From NCBI GenBank assembly GCA_031266615.1, contig JAISAR010000106.1:1-20675 (forward strand): DNA of 20,675 nucleotides, written 5' to 3'. The position numbers and the translations under genes were made by a program. The notes below the pieces were generated by a model. It was not told the DNA's origin and searched no databases. It saw only the letters and a list, made by a program, of their open reading frames with translations. This document shows positions 1 through 5,935 of the stretch, in pieces (the first letter of the stretch is position 1; every line of letters begins with the position of its first letter). The stretch comes from Rickettsiales bacterium (GTDB lineage Bacteria; Pseudomonadota; Alphaproteobacteria; Rickettsiales; Anaplasmataceae).

Positions 1-160
1 TGGAATATGAAACAAGGAAAAGTAAACCAGATAGCAGAAGTTAAAAACGCTGTGAATGCTACACTGAAGAGCCGTATGCGGGAAAGTCGCAAGTACGGTT
101 CTGTTGGGGGGATCATAGCAGTGAAACCGAATAAGAGGATTTAAAAGTTATGATCTCTAC
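1..160 (+). mobile_element. Group II intron, 3' end only (domains V and VI)
   Basis: Positions 69-101 fold as a group II intron domain V. The lower stem GAGCCGTA pairs with TACGGTTC, the AGC catalytic triad lies at 70-72, an upper stem TGCG/CGCA is capped by a GAAA-containing loop (82-85), and a small bulge separates the stems. The unit is 33 nt, one short of the usual 34. Positions 110-156 form a second stem (GGATCATA with TATGATCT), suitable for domain VI, and the intron probably ends near the CTAC at 157-160. No reverse-transcriptase reading frame lies in the window; if present it is upstream of position 1. Retro-mobile group II introns are common in Wolbachia. The exact splice boundary is inferred. 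Confidence 0.75.
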
Positions 161-227
161 CAGACTGGTGAGTATAAAAATAGCTATTTTATGTTAAAAT
201 ACGACGTTTTTGATGATTATGGAAAGG

Positions 228-258
228 CTGGATCCCAGTGTCGAAGCACTGGGATGAC
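228..258. repeat. Wolbachia-type palindromic repeat, intergenic copy
   Basis: This 31-bp unit begins CTGGATCC and ends ATGAC. Arms ATCCCAGTG (232-240) and CACTGGGAT (247-255) are a perfect 9-bp inverted repeat around a 6-nt loop. The same family occurs inside murD, alaS and ileS in this window. The surrounding stretch 161-336 shows no gene; a partial second copy follows at 309-328. Confidence 0.85.
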
Positions 259-308
259 ACTGTCTGTTACGCAAATTACCTGCTAATTGCAATGTTCGTA
301 CAGTTATG

Positions 309-328
309 TGTCAAGCACTGGAATGACA
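309..328. repeat. Partial palindromic repeat copy beside the IS left end
   Basis: The sequence GTGTCAAGCACTGGAATGAC matches one half of the ~30-bp palindromic repeat. It is followed by a run of seven to eight A residues and GG, after which the IS110 element begins. The copy inside murD also runs into a poly-A/GG tract, so this tail may belong to the repeat. Confidence 0.6.
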
Positions 329-340
329 AAAAAAGGCTTG

Positions 341-346
341 TATCTT
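341..346 (+). promoter_or_regulatory. -10 half of a junction promoter for the bridge RNA
   Basis: TATCTT lies just inside the left end. In a circular form, with 1827 joined to the left-end sequence after one shared CT, it falls exactly 17 bp after TTGACT at 1807-1812. Transcription would start near 353, at the base of the first hairpin. IS110 elements such as IS621 are known to build the bridge-RNA promoter across the joined ends. Confidence 0.55.
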
Positions 347-352
347 GTAAAA

Positions 353-530
353 AGCATCTAATGTTTTAAGCTTAAGCATTAGATGGAGAAGGGAAGCACT
401 CTGTAATAGGGCTTAGATATAAAATCTGTCAGGTAGATAAGAGTTCCCTTCTCAAAAGTAGAGGCTGGACGGTATCGTAGAAAGACCTAAATGGTTCTAA
501 TTCTGTATTAACAAGGTTAGCCTTACTTTT
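353..530 (+). ncRNA. Predicted IS110 bridge RNA
   Basis: Three consecutive hairpins lie just upstream of the transposase. The 5' stem-loop pairs 355-363 with 377-385 (9 bp, perfect). The second hairpin pairs 386-395 with 444-453 (10 bp, perfect) and holds a large internal loop. The third pairs 454-460 plus 462-466 with 519-530, with one bulged G at 461. This matches the bridge-RNA plan of a 5' stem-loop, a target-binding loop and a donor-binding loop, at about 177 nt. In the target loop, 405-414 resembles the left flank 330-339 (8 of 10, including the CT core), and 428-436 pairs with the right flank 1826-1834 (six Watson-Crick pairs, three G-U). In the donor loop, 468-476 equals the right end 1818-1826 (9 of 9), and ACAAG at 511-515 pairs with CTTGT at 337-341. 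The assignment is inferred from structure; no expression data were available. Confidence 0.7.
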
Positions 531-560
531 CATTTTTAATGGTAACGTATGGGGTTATAT

Positions 561-1576
561 ATGATCAACAACTTTCTGGGCATAGACATTTCAAAAGATC
601 GCTTTGATGTTTGTCTCTCATTTATAAGTAAAAAAGGAAAACGTGAAACTAGGAGAAGGAACTTGAAAAACGATGATAGTGGGTTTCAAGGTTTGCTGAA
701 CTTTCTACAAAAACATAACGTAGAACAAGTGAAAGCTTGTATGGAAGCTACTGGTTGTTATAGCGAAGCTTTGGCTGAATTTCTGCACAATGCTGGACAT
801 TTTGTTAGTGTTGTAAATCCTTATTGCATTAAATCTTATGCAAGGAGTAAGCTTGCACGACAAAAGAATGATCAGATTGATGCATTGCTGATTATTGCCA
901 AAGACAGGAGCCTACTCGTTGGACACCACCTTCTCCTGAGTTAAAAAAATTAAAACATCTTTATCGTTGCTCGGCTGCGTTAAAAGATGAATTGACGTTA
1001 GTAAATAACCACTTAGAAAAAAAAGAGAGACTGCCTAAAGAAGTTGCAAATGCTTGGGAAGACCTTGCAATGAATATAGCTCAAAAAATAGAAACAATTA
1101 AAAACTCCGTACGTGAATTATTAAAGCAGCACAAAGAATTGTTGGAAAATTTTCAACTTCTATTGACTATTCCAGGAATAGGAGAAGAATCAGCAGTAGC
1201 TGTTTTGGCTGAAGTTCCTAACATAGAAACTTTTAGAAATGCCAGACAATTGGCAGCATATGCAGGGGTTATACCGAGAAATATAACGTCAGGTTCATCT
1301 GTATGCGCCAAACCTAGATTAAGTAAGTCCGGTTCGCAAGCATTACGTAAGGCACTTTTCTTTCCGGCCATAGTAGGTAAGAATCACAATCCTATCATTA
1401 TGAGTTTCTGCCAAAGATTAAAGGAAAAAGGTAAGCATAATATGGCCATTGTTGGTGCTGCAATGCGTAAACTTCTGCATATTATCTTCGGTACTTTAAA
1501 ATCCAAGAGTGCTTTTAATCCTGACCACATCAAAAACTACAGAGCTAGGAGGTTGACTGAAGATTTAATGATTTAA
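561..1576 (+). pseudogene. IS110-family transposase, single-base frameshift
   Basis: This encodes the DEDD/serine recombinase of the IS110 family, which acts with the element's bridge RNA. The N-terminal RuvC-like domain has GIDISK (D9), MEATG (E62) and KNDQIDA (D104, D107), numbered from ATG 561. An in-frame ATG at 549 is also possible, but 561 has GGGG a few bases upstream and gives the usual short N-terminus. The C-terminal part has IPGIGEESA, the AYAGVIPRN motif and SGSS, where the family's catalytic serine is expected. The frame breaks at about 909-913: the first frame reads AKDRS and then runs to a stop at 942-944, while the frame of the second half reads PTRWTPPSPELKK. Restoring one C in the CC run gives a continuous ~338-residue protein, the normal length. 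The second half is otherwise intact, so inactivation looks recent. A sequencing error is possible. Confidence 0.88.
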
Positions 1577-1644
1577 AATCAAAAGATGCTTCCATTTTAT
1601 CTTATGTAAAATGTTATCTTACACAAATTTATTGAATGTAGTTG

Positions 1645-1723
1645 GTTAGTGTATATGTTGATAAGTAAATTGGTTTTATACATATAAGACAGCAGAAATT
1701 TACTTATCAACATATACACTAAC
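1645..1723. repeat. 27-bp perfect inverted repeat with 25-nt loop
   Basis: The arm at 1645-1671 (beginning GTTAGTGTATATG) is the exact reverse complement of 1697-1723, with 1672-1696 as the loop. It lies between the transposase stop (1576) and the predicted right end of the IS (1827). It could be a transcription terminator or barrier, part of this IS, or a small nested palindromic element. No clear target duplication flanks it and no T-run follows. Confidence 0.9.
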
Positions 1724-1806
1724 TGTAATTTGTATGCCGCTACACAGTTGGAAGTATTTTTTGATTTCACAATACAGCTTAAGATCCAATTTTTATAATT
1801 TTCTTG

Positions 1807-1827
1807 TTGACTGGCGAGACGGTATCT
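1807..1827 (+). promoter_or_regulatory. IS110 right end: donor sequence and -35 half-promoter
   Basis: TTGACT (1807-1812) is followed by the end sequence GAGACGGTAT-CT (core CT at 1826-1827). Nine bases here (1818-1826) recur in the donor loop of the predicted bridge RNA at 468-476. In the circular form TTGACT would pair with TATCTT from the left end at 17-bp spacing. Confidence 0.55.
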
Positions 1828-2203
1828 ACTTGGTGTATTTTCGTATCAGAAAACACCCTATTAGCAGAATTGTGAGTGGAATAAACCATAAAACATAAGT
1901 ACTAGATTTTACAGGTGGAACAATTATAATTGAATCTCCATAAGAATTTTTTAGCTCTGAAATTATTTGCTCGTCAGTATGTCCATCACTGATCTTTTTA
2001 CGAATCGTCTTGCGCATATCGTGTGCAATCTTAGATTCGGATTCAGATAATGATTCACCAGAGCATATTGGACACTTTATTATTTCAAATAAATTAGTTG
2101 CTCGCTTTTCCATGCTTTTGTCTATGAGTTTATCATCCAAAGTAAAAGCGTTTATACTTAAGTGGAATGTCAATGTAAAAAGTAAGCTAACTACCGCTTT
2201 CAT
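1826..2203 (-). CDS. ccmH: Cytochrome c biogenesis protein CcmH
   Basis: CcmH is the membrane-anchored thiol-disulphide protein of system I cytochrome c maturation, which keeps apocytochrome CXXCH cysteines reduced for haem attachment in the periplasm. The product is 125 residues. It has an N-terminal hydrophobic signal/anchor (about 1-19), the family motif IKCPICSGESL with redox cysteines C44 and C47, the conserved helical segment that follows, and a C-terminal membrane span (about 102-120). This is the short alphaproteobacterial form without the TPR extension. Its start overlaps the end of the upstream gene by 17 bp, so translation is probably coupled. The stop codon (1826-1828) contains the CT core of the adjoining IS110 element, so the insertion landed exactly at the end of the gene and left the protein unchanged. 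Confidence 0.9.
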   Translation of the reverse strand: MKAVVSLLFTLTFHLSINAFTLDDKLIDKSMEKRATNLFEIIKCPICSGESLSESESKIAHDMRKTIRKKISDGHTDEQIISELKNSYGDSIIIVPPVKSSTYVLWFIPLTILLIGCFLIRKYTK

Positions 2204-3245
2204 TCTTGGTTAGCTCAATGATTTCACTTAGTTGGTTCATAAAATCAGTAGTAGATAACTTTCCAATAAAACTTGACCCTACATCATCGTCGTATTTTAT
2301 TGAAAATTGAATGCTGTCGTCAGTTGTTTTTTCTGATGAGGAAGATATTAACTTTTCAAATGCATCTGAAGCTTTTGAGTGATTTTTCTCACCAGTTAAA
2401 AGCGGGATCAATTCTTTGTAATTTGACACGGCCACGTCGATTTTATCTTTAAATGAAGATGTAACCAGATTGTAATTGTTTATTCCACCGTCTGCAGTAA
2501 GAGAAAAATTATTACTCTGAACTAAAAATTTCTCTATGTTGAAATTAATTCTGGAAGCTGAGATGTGGTTTACAAATTCATAATCAAATTTAGTGTCGAT
2601 ATTAAGATAACTTTCGGGACTTGCAGTATTTTTATACCGGTAAGTATAAAAATCAAATCCTAGCTTAACATTTCCATTCAGTTCTTTGTTGAGGTGAATT
2701 TGAATGTAATTACTTTTATCATTCACTTCAGTTATAACACTCTGCTGATTTTCTGAATCAGCTGCAACATCACACCTCAGTCCATGATCTTCGTAACGAA
2801 GCGTGTCTATATAGTCTATCATGGTGCCATCTCTGTCAAACCTTAGCGAAGATGGTAAATCGTTTAGTTTGACAACAAAGTGATTGTTATTGTTTGTGTG
2901 ACATTTTATATTCTTTGTCTCGTCGCCATGAACGGTAATATTGACTTCATTGCTTGGTATGTAGATATATACTGATTTATCGAATAATTTATTTTTTATC
3001 ACTAAAGCTTCTGATGAGATAGTTAATTGCTCACTGGAGAACTTTGGGTTTGTCACGTGGAAGATTAGACTAGAAGGGAATCCGCTAAAATCATGTGAAA
3101 TATCGAATTTTTCGTCGTTAATGTATAGTATCGTTTCCGCTAAAAGACTTTTTGTCTTACATGCAGAAAAATACCAAAACCCACTATAAGCCGCGGAGAT
3201 AAATAAAAGTAAAGAAATGATAATATAGATAAAAACCTTACGCAC
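2187..3245 (-). CDS. DUF2125-like membrane-anchored periplasmic protein
   Basis: The product is 352 residues and its function is unknown. An N-terminal hydrophobic segment (about 4-27) suggests a signal anchor, and the rest is beta-rich and probably periplasmic. The pattern of an N-terminal span, then ISHDFSGFPSSLIFHVTNPKF and repeated short beta-strands, resembles the alphaproteobacterial DUF2125 family; this is a recognition by pattern, not a search result. It starts 2 bp after the ferredoxin stop and overlaps ccmH by 17 bp, so the three genes are probably one transcript. Placement beside ccmH is weak evidence for a role in the cell envelope. Confidence 0.7.
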   Translation of the reverse strand: MRKVFIYIIISLLLFISAAYSGFWYFSACKTKSLLAETILYINDEKFDISHDFSGFPSSLIFHVTNPKFSSEQLTISSEALVIKNKLFDKSVYIYIPSNEVNITVHGDETKNIKCHTNNNNHFVVKLNDLPSSLRFDRDGTMIDYIDTLRYEDHGLRCDVAADSENQQSVITEVNDKSNYIQIHLNKELNGNVKLGFDFYTYRYKNTASPESYLNIDTKFDYEFVNHISASRINFNIEKFLVQSNNFSLTADGGINNYNLVTSSFKDKIDVAVSNYKELIPLLTGEKNHSKASDAFEKLISSSSEKTTDDSIQFSIKYDDDVGSSFIGKLSTTDFMNQLSEIIELTKNESGS

Positions 3246-3247
3246 AG

Positions 3248-3607
3248 CTAATCATTCCCTTGTTTATCAAGCGATATGTTTCTTGTTCCCCTTGGTATGG
3301 TTACACACAAGCCATCAATATCTTTTGTAATTTTTATTTGGCACCCAAGCCTTGATGTCTCTGTCAAGCCAAAAGCTAGATCTAACATATCATTTTCCTC
3401 ATCAGATATAGGATTATACATTTCTACAGCATCATAAAATTTTGGATCAACAATCACATGGCATGTAGAGCAGGCAAGAGAGCCTTCACATGCGCCTTCA
3501 AGCAAGTCTGGGTCGTTTCTGTGAGCTAAATTAAGTAGAGTTTCTCCCTCTGTAGCTTCATAACTTTTCTTACTTCCATCAGGTAAAATAAAAGTGACAG
3601 ATGGCAT
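3248..3607 (-). CDS. fdx: 2Fe-2S ferredoxin, ISC/adrenodoxin type
   Basis: This is a small electron carrier (119 residues) of the adrenodoxin-like class that serves iron-sulphur cluster assembly and related cytosolic redox reactions. The four cluster ligands are visible: C40, C46 and C49 in GACEGSLACSTCH, and C89 in RLGCQI. The acidic segment between the ligands (ISDEENDMLD) is typical of partners of ferredoxin reductase. The start is supported by AGGAAA about nine bases upstream of the ATG. It is first in a minus-strand operon with the DUF2125-like gene and ccmH, and is divergent from murD. Confidence 0.92.
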   Translation of the reverse strand: MPSVTFILPDGSKKSYEATEGETLLNLAHRNDPDLLEGACEGSLACSTCHVIVDPKFYDAVEMYNPISDEENDMLDLAFGLTETSRLGCQIKITKDIDGLCVTIPRGTRNISLDKQGND

Positions 3608-3667
3608 ATTACTTTCCTATTAAAATCCTTACTAATTTTTCTATATTCTACAGGTAATAATTAACAT

Positions 3668-3696
3668 TTGCAAATTCTTTACGTTAAGCCTATTAT
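3668..3696 (+). promoter_or_regulatory. Candidate sigma-70 promoter of murD
   Basis: TTGCAA (3668-3673), a 17-bp spacer and TATTAT (3691-3696) lie just upstream of murD. The predicted leader is short, about 17 nt. Similar 17-bp-spaced promoters precede alaS and the 923-residue gene in this window. Confidence 0.5.
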
Positions 3697-3719
3697 ATAA
3701 CATCTTCCGAAAACAAGTA

Positions 3720-5258
3720 ATGCAACTGAGCAAATATAAAAATCAAAGTGTTGCGGTTTTTGGTCTTGGTAAAACAGGTTTGTCTGTTATTAATGCTCTA
3801 ATGAAGAGCGGTGCAAGAACATATGCATGGGATGATAACGAAGAGCAAATAGCAGATGCAAAAATGATGTATCGGGAGTGTAATTTTATTCACCCCAAGG
3901 AATATAATTGGCATGAGATAAGAACATTGATTTTAAGCCCTGGAGTGCCAATTTCATATCCAACGCCGCATTGGATAGTGGAACTTGCAAGAAGTGTTGA
4001 CTGCAAAATAAAATCGGATATTGAGCTATTTCTTGAAACTAAAACTGCAAATCAGAAGGTAATAGGCGTCACAGGAACAAATGGTAAATCAACCACTGTG
4101 TCACTAATAGGGCACGTATTAAAATCTGCAGGGAAAAAGGTGGCTATTGGTGGAAATTTAGGTGTTCCTGTTTTGGATCTAGAAAGAGATGCAGAAATTT
4201 ATGTAATTGAGTTCTCCTCTTTTCAATTGGAGTTGATGAATAAGATTAATGTGGACATTGCGGTATTGCTCAACATTACACCAGACCACATAGATAGACA
4301 TGGAAGTATGGAGAATTATATAGCAACTAAATTGAAACTGATAAACGGTAGTGAGACTGCCGTGATAGGATGTGATAACAAAATTACCGCTGATGCATTG
4401 AACAAATTCACTGGGAACAAAATTCCAATTTCAGGGACATACTTCCCGGTGTCATTCCAGCGCGTGACGTTGGAATCCAGAAAAGAAAAACCATTGTCAG
4501 TTACTCAAATGATAGAGGGTGGTACAAGAGGTCTAATATCATTGGTAGGTAATAATTTGCTTGACTATAGTGAACAGATTACTGGTACAGAACAAAATTA
4601 TCTGGATCCCAGTGTCAGCTACTTGGATGACAAAAAAGGTGCTGCGATCCAGAAAGACTCGATAAAGTTAAAGAATTATAACTTATCAGTAAATGACGTA
4701 AAAATAAACTTAACATCCAACGCGGAAAACATAGCAGCCGCATATGCCGTATGTAAGCTGCTTAAAATAGATAACAACACTATTATCGATGGAATCAAAT
4801 CCTTTTCAGGTTTGAAACACAGAGACGAATTACTTGGCAAAATAGAAAATGTGTTTTTTGTGAACGATAGCAAAGCAACTAATGCCAAATCGAGCGAAAA
4901 AGCGATTTTATCTTATCAAAACATATATTGGATTGTTGGCGGAAGAAGTAAAGAAGGTGGCATAGAGTCACTAAGCAAGCATTTTACAAGAATTAGGAAA
5001 GCTTTTCTAATTGGAGAATCAACAGAAGCTTTTGCAAATGTCATGGAGAATAAAGTAGATTGTATAAAGTGTTATGATCTAGAAAACGCATTTAAACTGG
5101 CTTTCGAAGAGGCCATAAATAGCAAAGAAGAAGTAACGATATTGCTTTCTCCTGCATGTTCTTCTTTTGATCAGTGGAAGAATTTCGAAGAACGCGGTGA
5201 CACATTTTGCAGAATGTTTGAAAATCTCAGGTACAATTACATGTGCTGTTTAGTATAA
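3720..5258 (+). CDS. murD: UDP-N-acetylmuramoyl-L-alanine:D-glutamate ligase, with palindromic-repeat insertion
   Basis: MurD adds D-glutamate to UDP-MurNAc-L-Ala using ATP, in the cytoplasmic lipid II pathway that Wolbachia retains. Visible features are the N-terminal Rossmann motif VFGLGKTG (13-20), the ATP loop GTNGKST (119-125), NITPDHIDRHGSM in the central domain, FVNDSKATN, and the C-terminal SPACSSFDQWKNFEERGD. The product is 512 residues, whereas the family is usually about 450. The excess is a segment at about residues 241-305, between the central-domain strand after DALNKF and the sequence IKLKNYNLSV. It contains two copies of the palindromic repeat (VSFQRVTLESR and LDPSVSYLDD) around about 40 unrelated residues. 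Catalytic motifs lie outside it and the frame is open throughout, so the enzyme is probably functional. The COQ9-family gene follows after 6 bp. Confidence 0.95.
   Translation: MQLSKYKNQSVAVFGLGKTGLSVINALMKSGARTYAWDDNEEQIADAKMMYRECNFIHPKEYNWHEIRTLILSPGVPISYPTPHWIVELARSVDCKIKSDIELFLETKTANQKVIGVTGTNGKSTTVSLIGHVLKSAGKKVAIGGNLGVPVLDLERDAEIYVIEFSSFQLELMNKINVDIAVLLNITPDHIDRHGSMENYIATKLKLINGSETAVIGCDNKITADALNKFTGNKIPISGTYFPVSFQRVTLESRKEKPLSVTQMIEGGTRGLISLVGNNLLDYSEQITGTEQNYLDPSVSYLDDKKGAAIQKDSIKLKNYNLSVNDVKINLTSNAENIAAAYAVCKLLKIDNNTIIDGIKSFSGLKHRDELLGKIENVFFVNDSKATNAKSSEKAILSYQNIYWIVGGRSKEGGIESLSKHFTRIRKAFLIGESTEAFANVMENKVDCIKCYDLENAFKLAFEEAINSKEEVTILLSPACSSFDQWKNFEERGDTFCRMFENLRYNYMCCLV
4451..4480. 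repeat. Palindromic repeat unit inside murD (first)
   Basis: This 30-bp unit (begins GTCATTCCAG, ends AATCCAG) matches 28 of 30 bases of the unit at 17803-17832 in ileS. Both genes read it in the same frame and orientation, giving VSFQRVTLESR in MurD and in IleRS. Confidence 0.88.
4602..4631. repeat. Palindromic repeat unit inside murD (second)
   Basis: This 30-bp unit (begins CTGGATCC, ends TTGGATGAC) is identical to 15876-15905 in ileS and the exact reverse complement of 11338-11367 in alaS. In MurD it is read as LDPSVSYLDD (residues 295-304), opposite to the reading in the two synthetases. Confidence 0.92.
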
Positions 5259-5264
5259 TGTTGT

Positions 5265-5864
5265 ATGGAACAAGATGAAATAAAGTCAGTAGTAGACGAG
5301 CTGATTAGGGTCATTCCATTTGAAAGGATAAGCGATGAAACCTTATTGAAAGTGTGCACGGACCTTAACCTAGCCAATAGCTTTTGCAAATTTCAAAATG
5401 GAATATATAGCGCTTTGGAGTATATAGCAGAGGATTTAAATAGTTCAATGGCAACCAAGCTCAGAAACTCCAATTTAGAAGATATGAAGGTACGGGAGCG
5501 AGTAAAGTTAGCTGTTCAAATACGCCTCTCAAACTACGCTAAACTACCAAATTATAGAGAATTTTTAAAAAATGTTTTACTATTTTCTGTATTGCCAAAG
5601 AATACATACTTTTCTAGTAAACTCTTGTACAGAACTGTTAGTGCAATTTGGTATGGCATCTACGATCAATCAACAGATTTTAATTACTATACAAAACGGG
5701 CGATATTAGCTGGGGTATACTTAAGCACGATGCTTTTCTTCATCAATGACTATTCAGAAGGTTTTGCAGATACTCTATCATTTCTTGACAGACGTATCGA
5801 CAACGTAATGGCATTTCAAAAGTTCAAAACTCGCTTAAAAGGAATTGTGGAAAGTTTTCTATAG
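5265..5864 (+). CDS. COQ9-family ubiquinone biosynthesis protein
   Basis: The product is 199 residues and helical, resembling the COQ9 family, a lipid-binding helper of ubiquinone synthesis that works with the COQ7 hydroxylase in mitochondria. The clearest part is WYGIYDQSTDFNYYTKRAIL (130-149), the family's signature of a Trp, an acidic/Ser-Thr turn and the YTKR helix, followed by a hydrophobic helix ending ND. The C-terminal helix (about 170-199) is amphipathic. The gene begins 6 bp after murD and no promoter is visible between them, so it is probably co-transcribed. A hairpin with a T-rich tail follows it. Identification rests on the signature; sequence outside it is divergent. Confidence 0.82.
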   Translation: MEQDEIKSVVDELIRVIPFERISDETLLKVCTDLNLANSFCKFQNGIYSALEYIAEDLNSSMATKLRNSNLEDMKVRERVKLAVQIRLSNYAKLPNYREFLKNVLLFSVLPKNTYFSSKLLYRTVSAIWYGIYDQSTDFNYYTKRAILAGVYLSTMLFFINDYSEGFADTLSFLDRRIDNVMAFQKFKTRLKGIVESFL

Positions 5865-5891
5865 GTTTTTTATCATATTAAGCTACGTTTT

Positions 5892-5919
5892 AAAGCCCTC
5901 TAGGCTTTCTTTAGTTTTT
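5892..5919 (+). terminator. Candidate terminator after the murD-COQ9 pair
   Basis: AAAGCC (5892-5897) pairs with GGCTTT (5903-5908) around a 5-nt loop, followed by CTTTAGTTTTT. The stem is short (6 bp), so strength is uncertain. Confidence 0.45.
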
Positions 5920-5935
5920 ATGTTAAAATAGTTGG

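Larger units (their letters stand above)
337..1827 (+). mobile_element. IS110-family insertion sequence with predicted ends
   Basis: The element is placed by four mutually consistent signals. (1) The transposase is of IS110 type. (2) A three-hairpin RNA region precedes it at 353-530. (3) The guide segments of that RNA match both flanks and both element ends around a CT dinucleotide at 337-338 (left) and 1826-1827 (right). (4) Joining the ends restores a sigma-70 promoter with 17-bp spacing. The predicted junction reads ACGGTAT-CT-TGTAT, close to the donor sequence I recall for E. coli IS621. Length is about 1.49 kb, usual for the family, which has no terminal inverted repeats. The right non-coding part (1577-1827) is long and holds a 27-bp inverted repeat. 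The element sits exactly at the ccmH stop codon. Confidence 0.75.

Noticed and set aside
228..328. CRISPR-like repeats formed by the palindromic units
   Set aside because: Copies are scattered, lie in both orientations, are not regularly spaced, and several are inside genes; no cas genes are present.
344..350. CTTGTAA as the IS110 left end instead of 337
   Set aside because: It also matches the donor guide, but then the left flank would end GTAT and would not match the target guide at 405-414, and the junction promoter would lose its 17-bp spacing.
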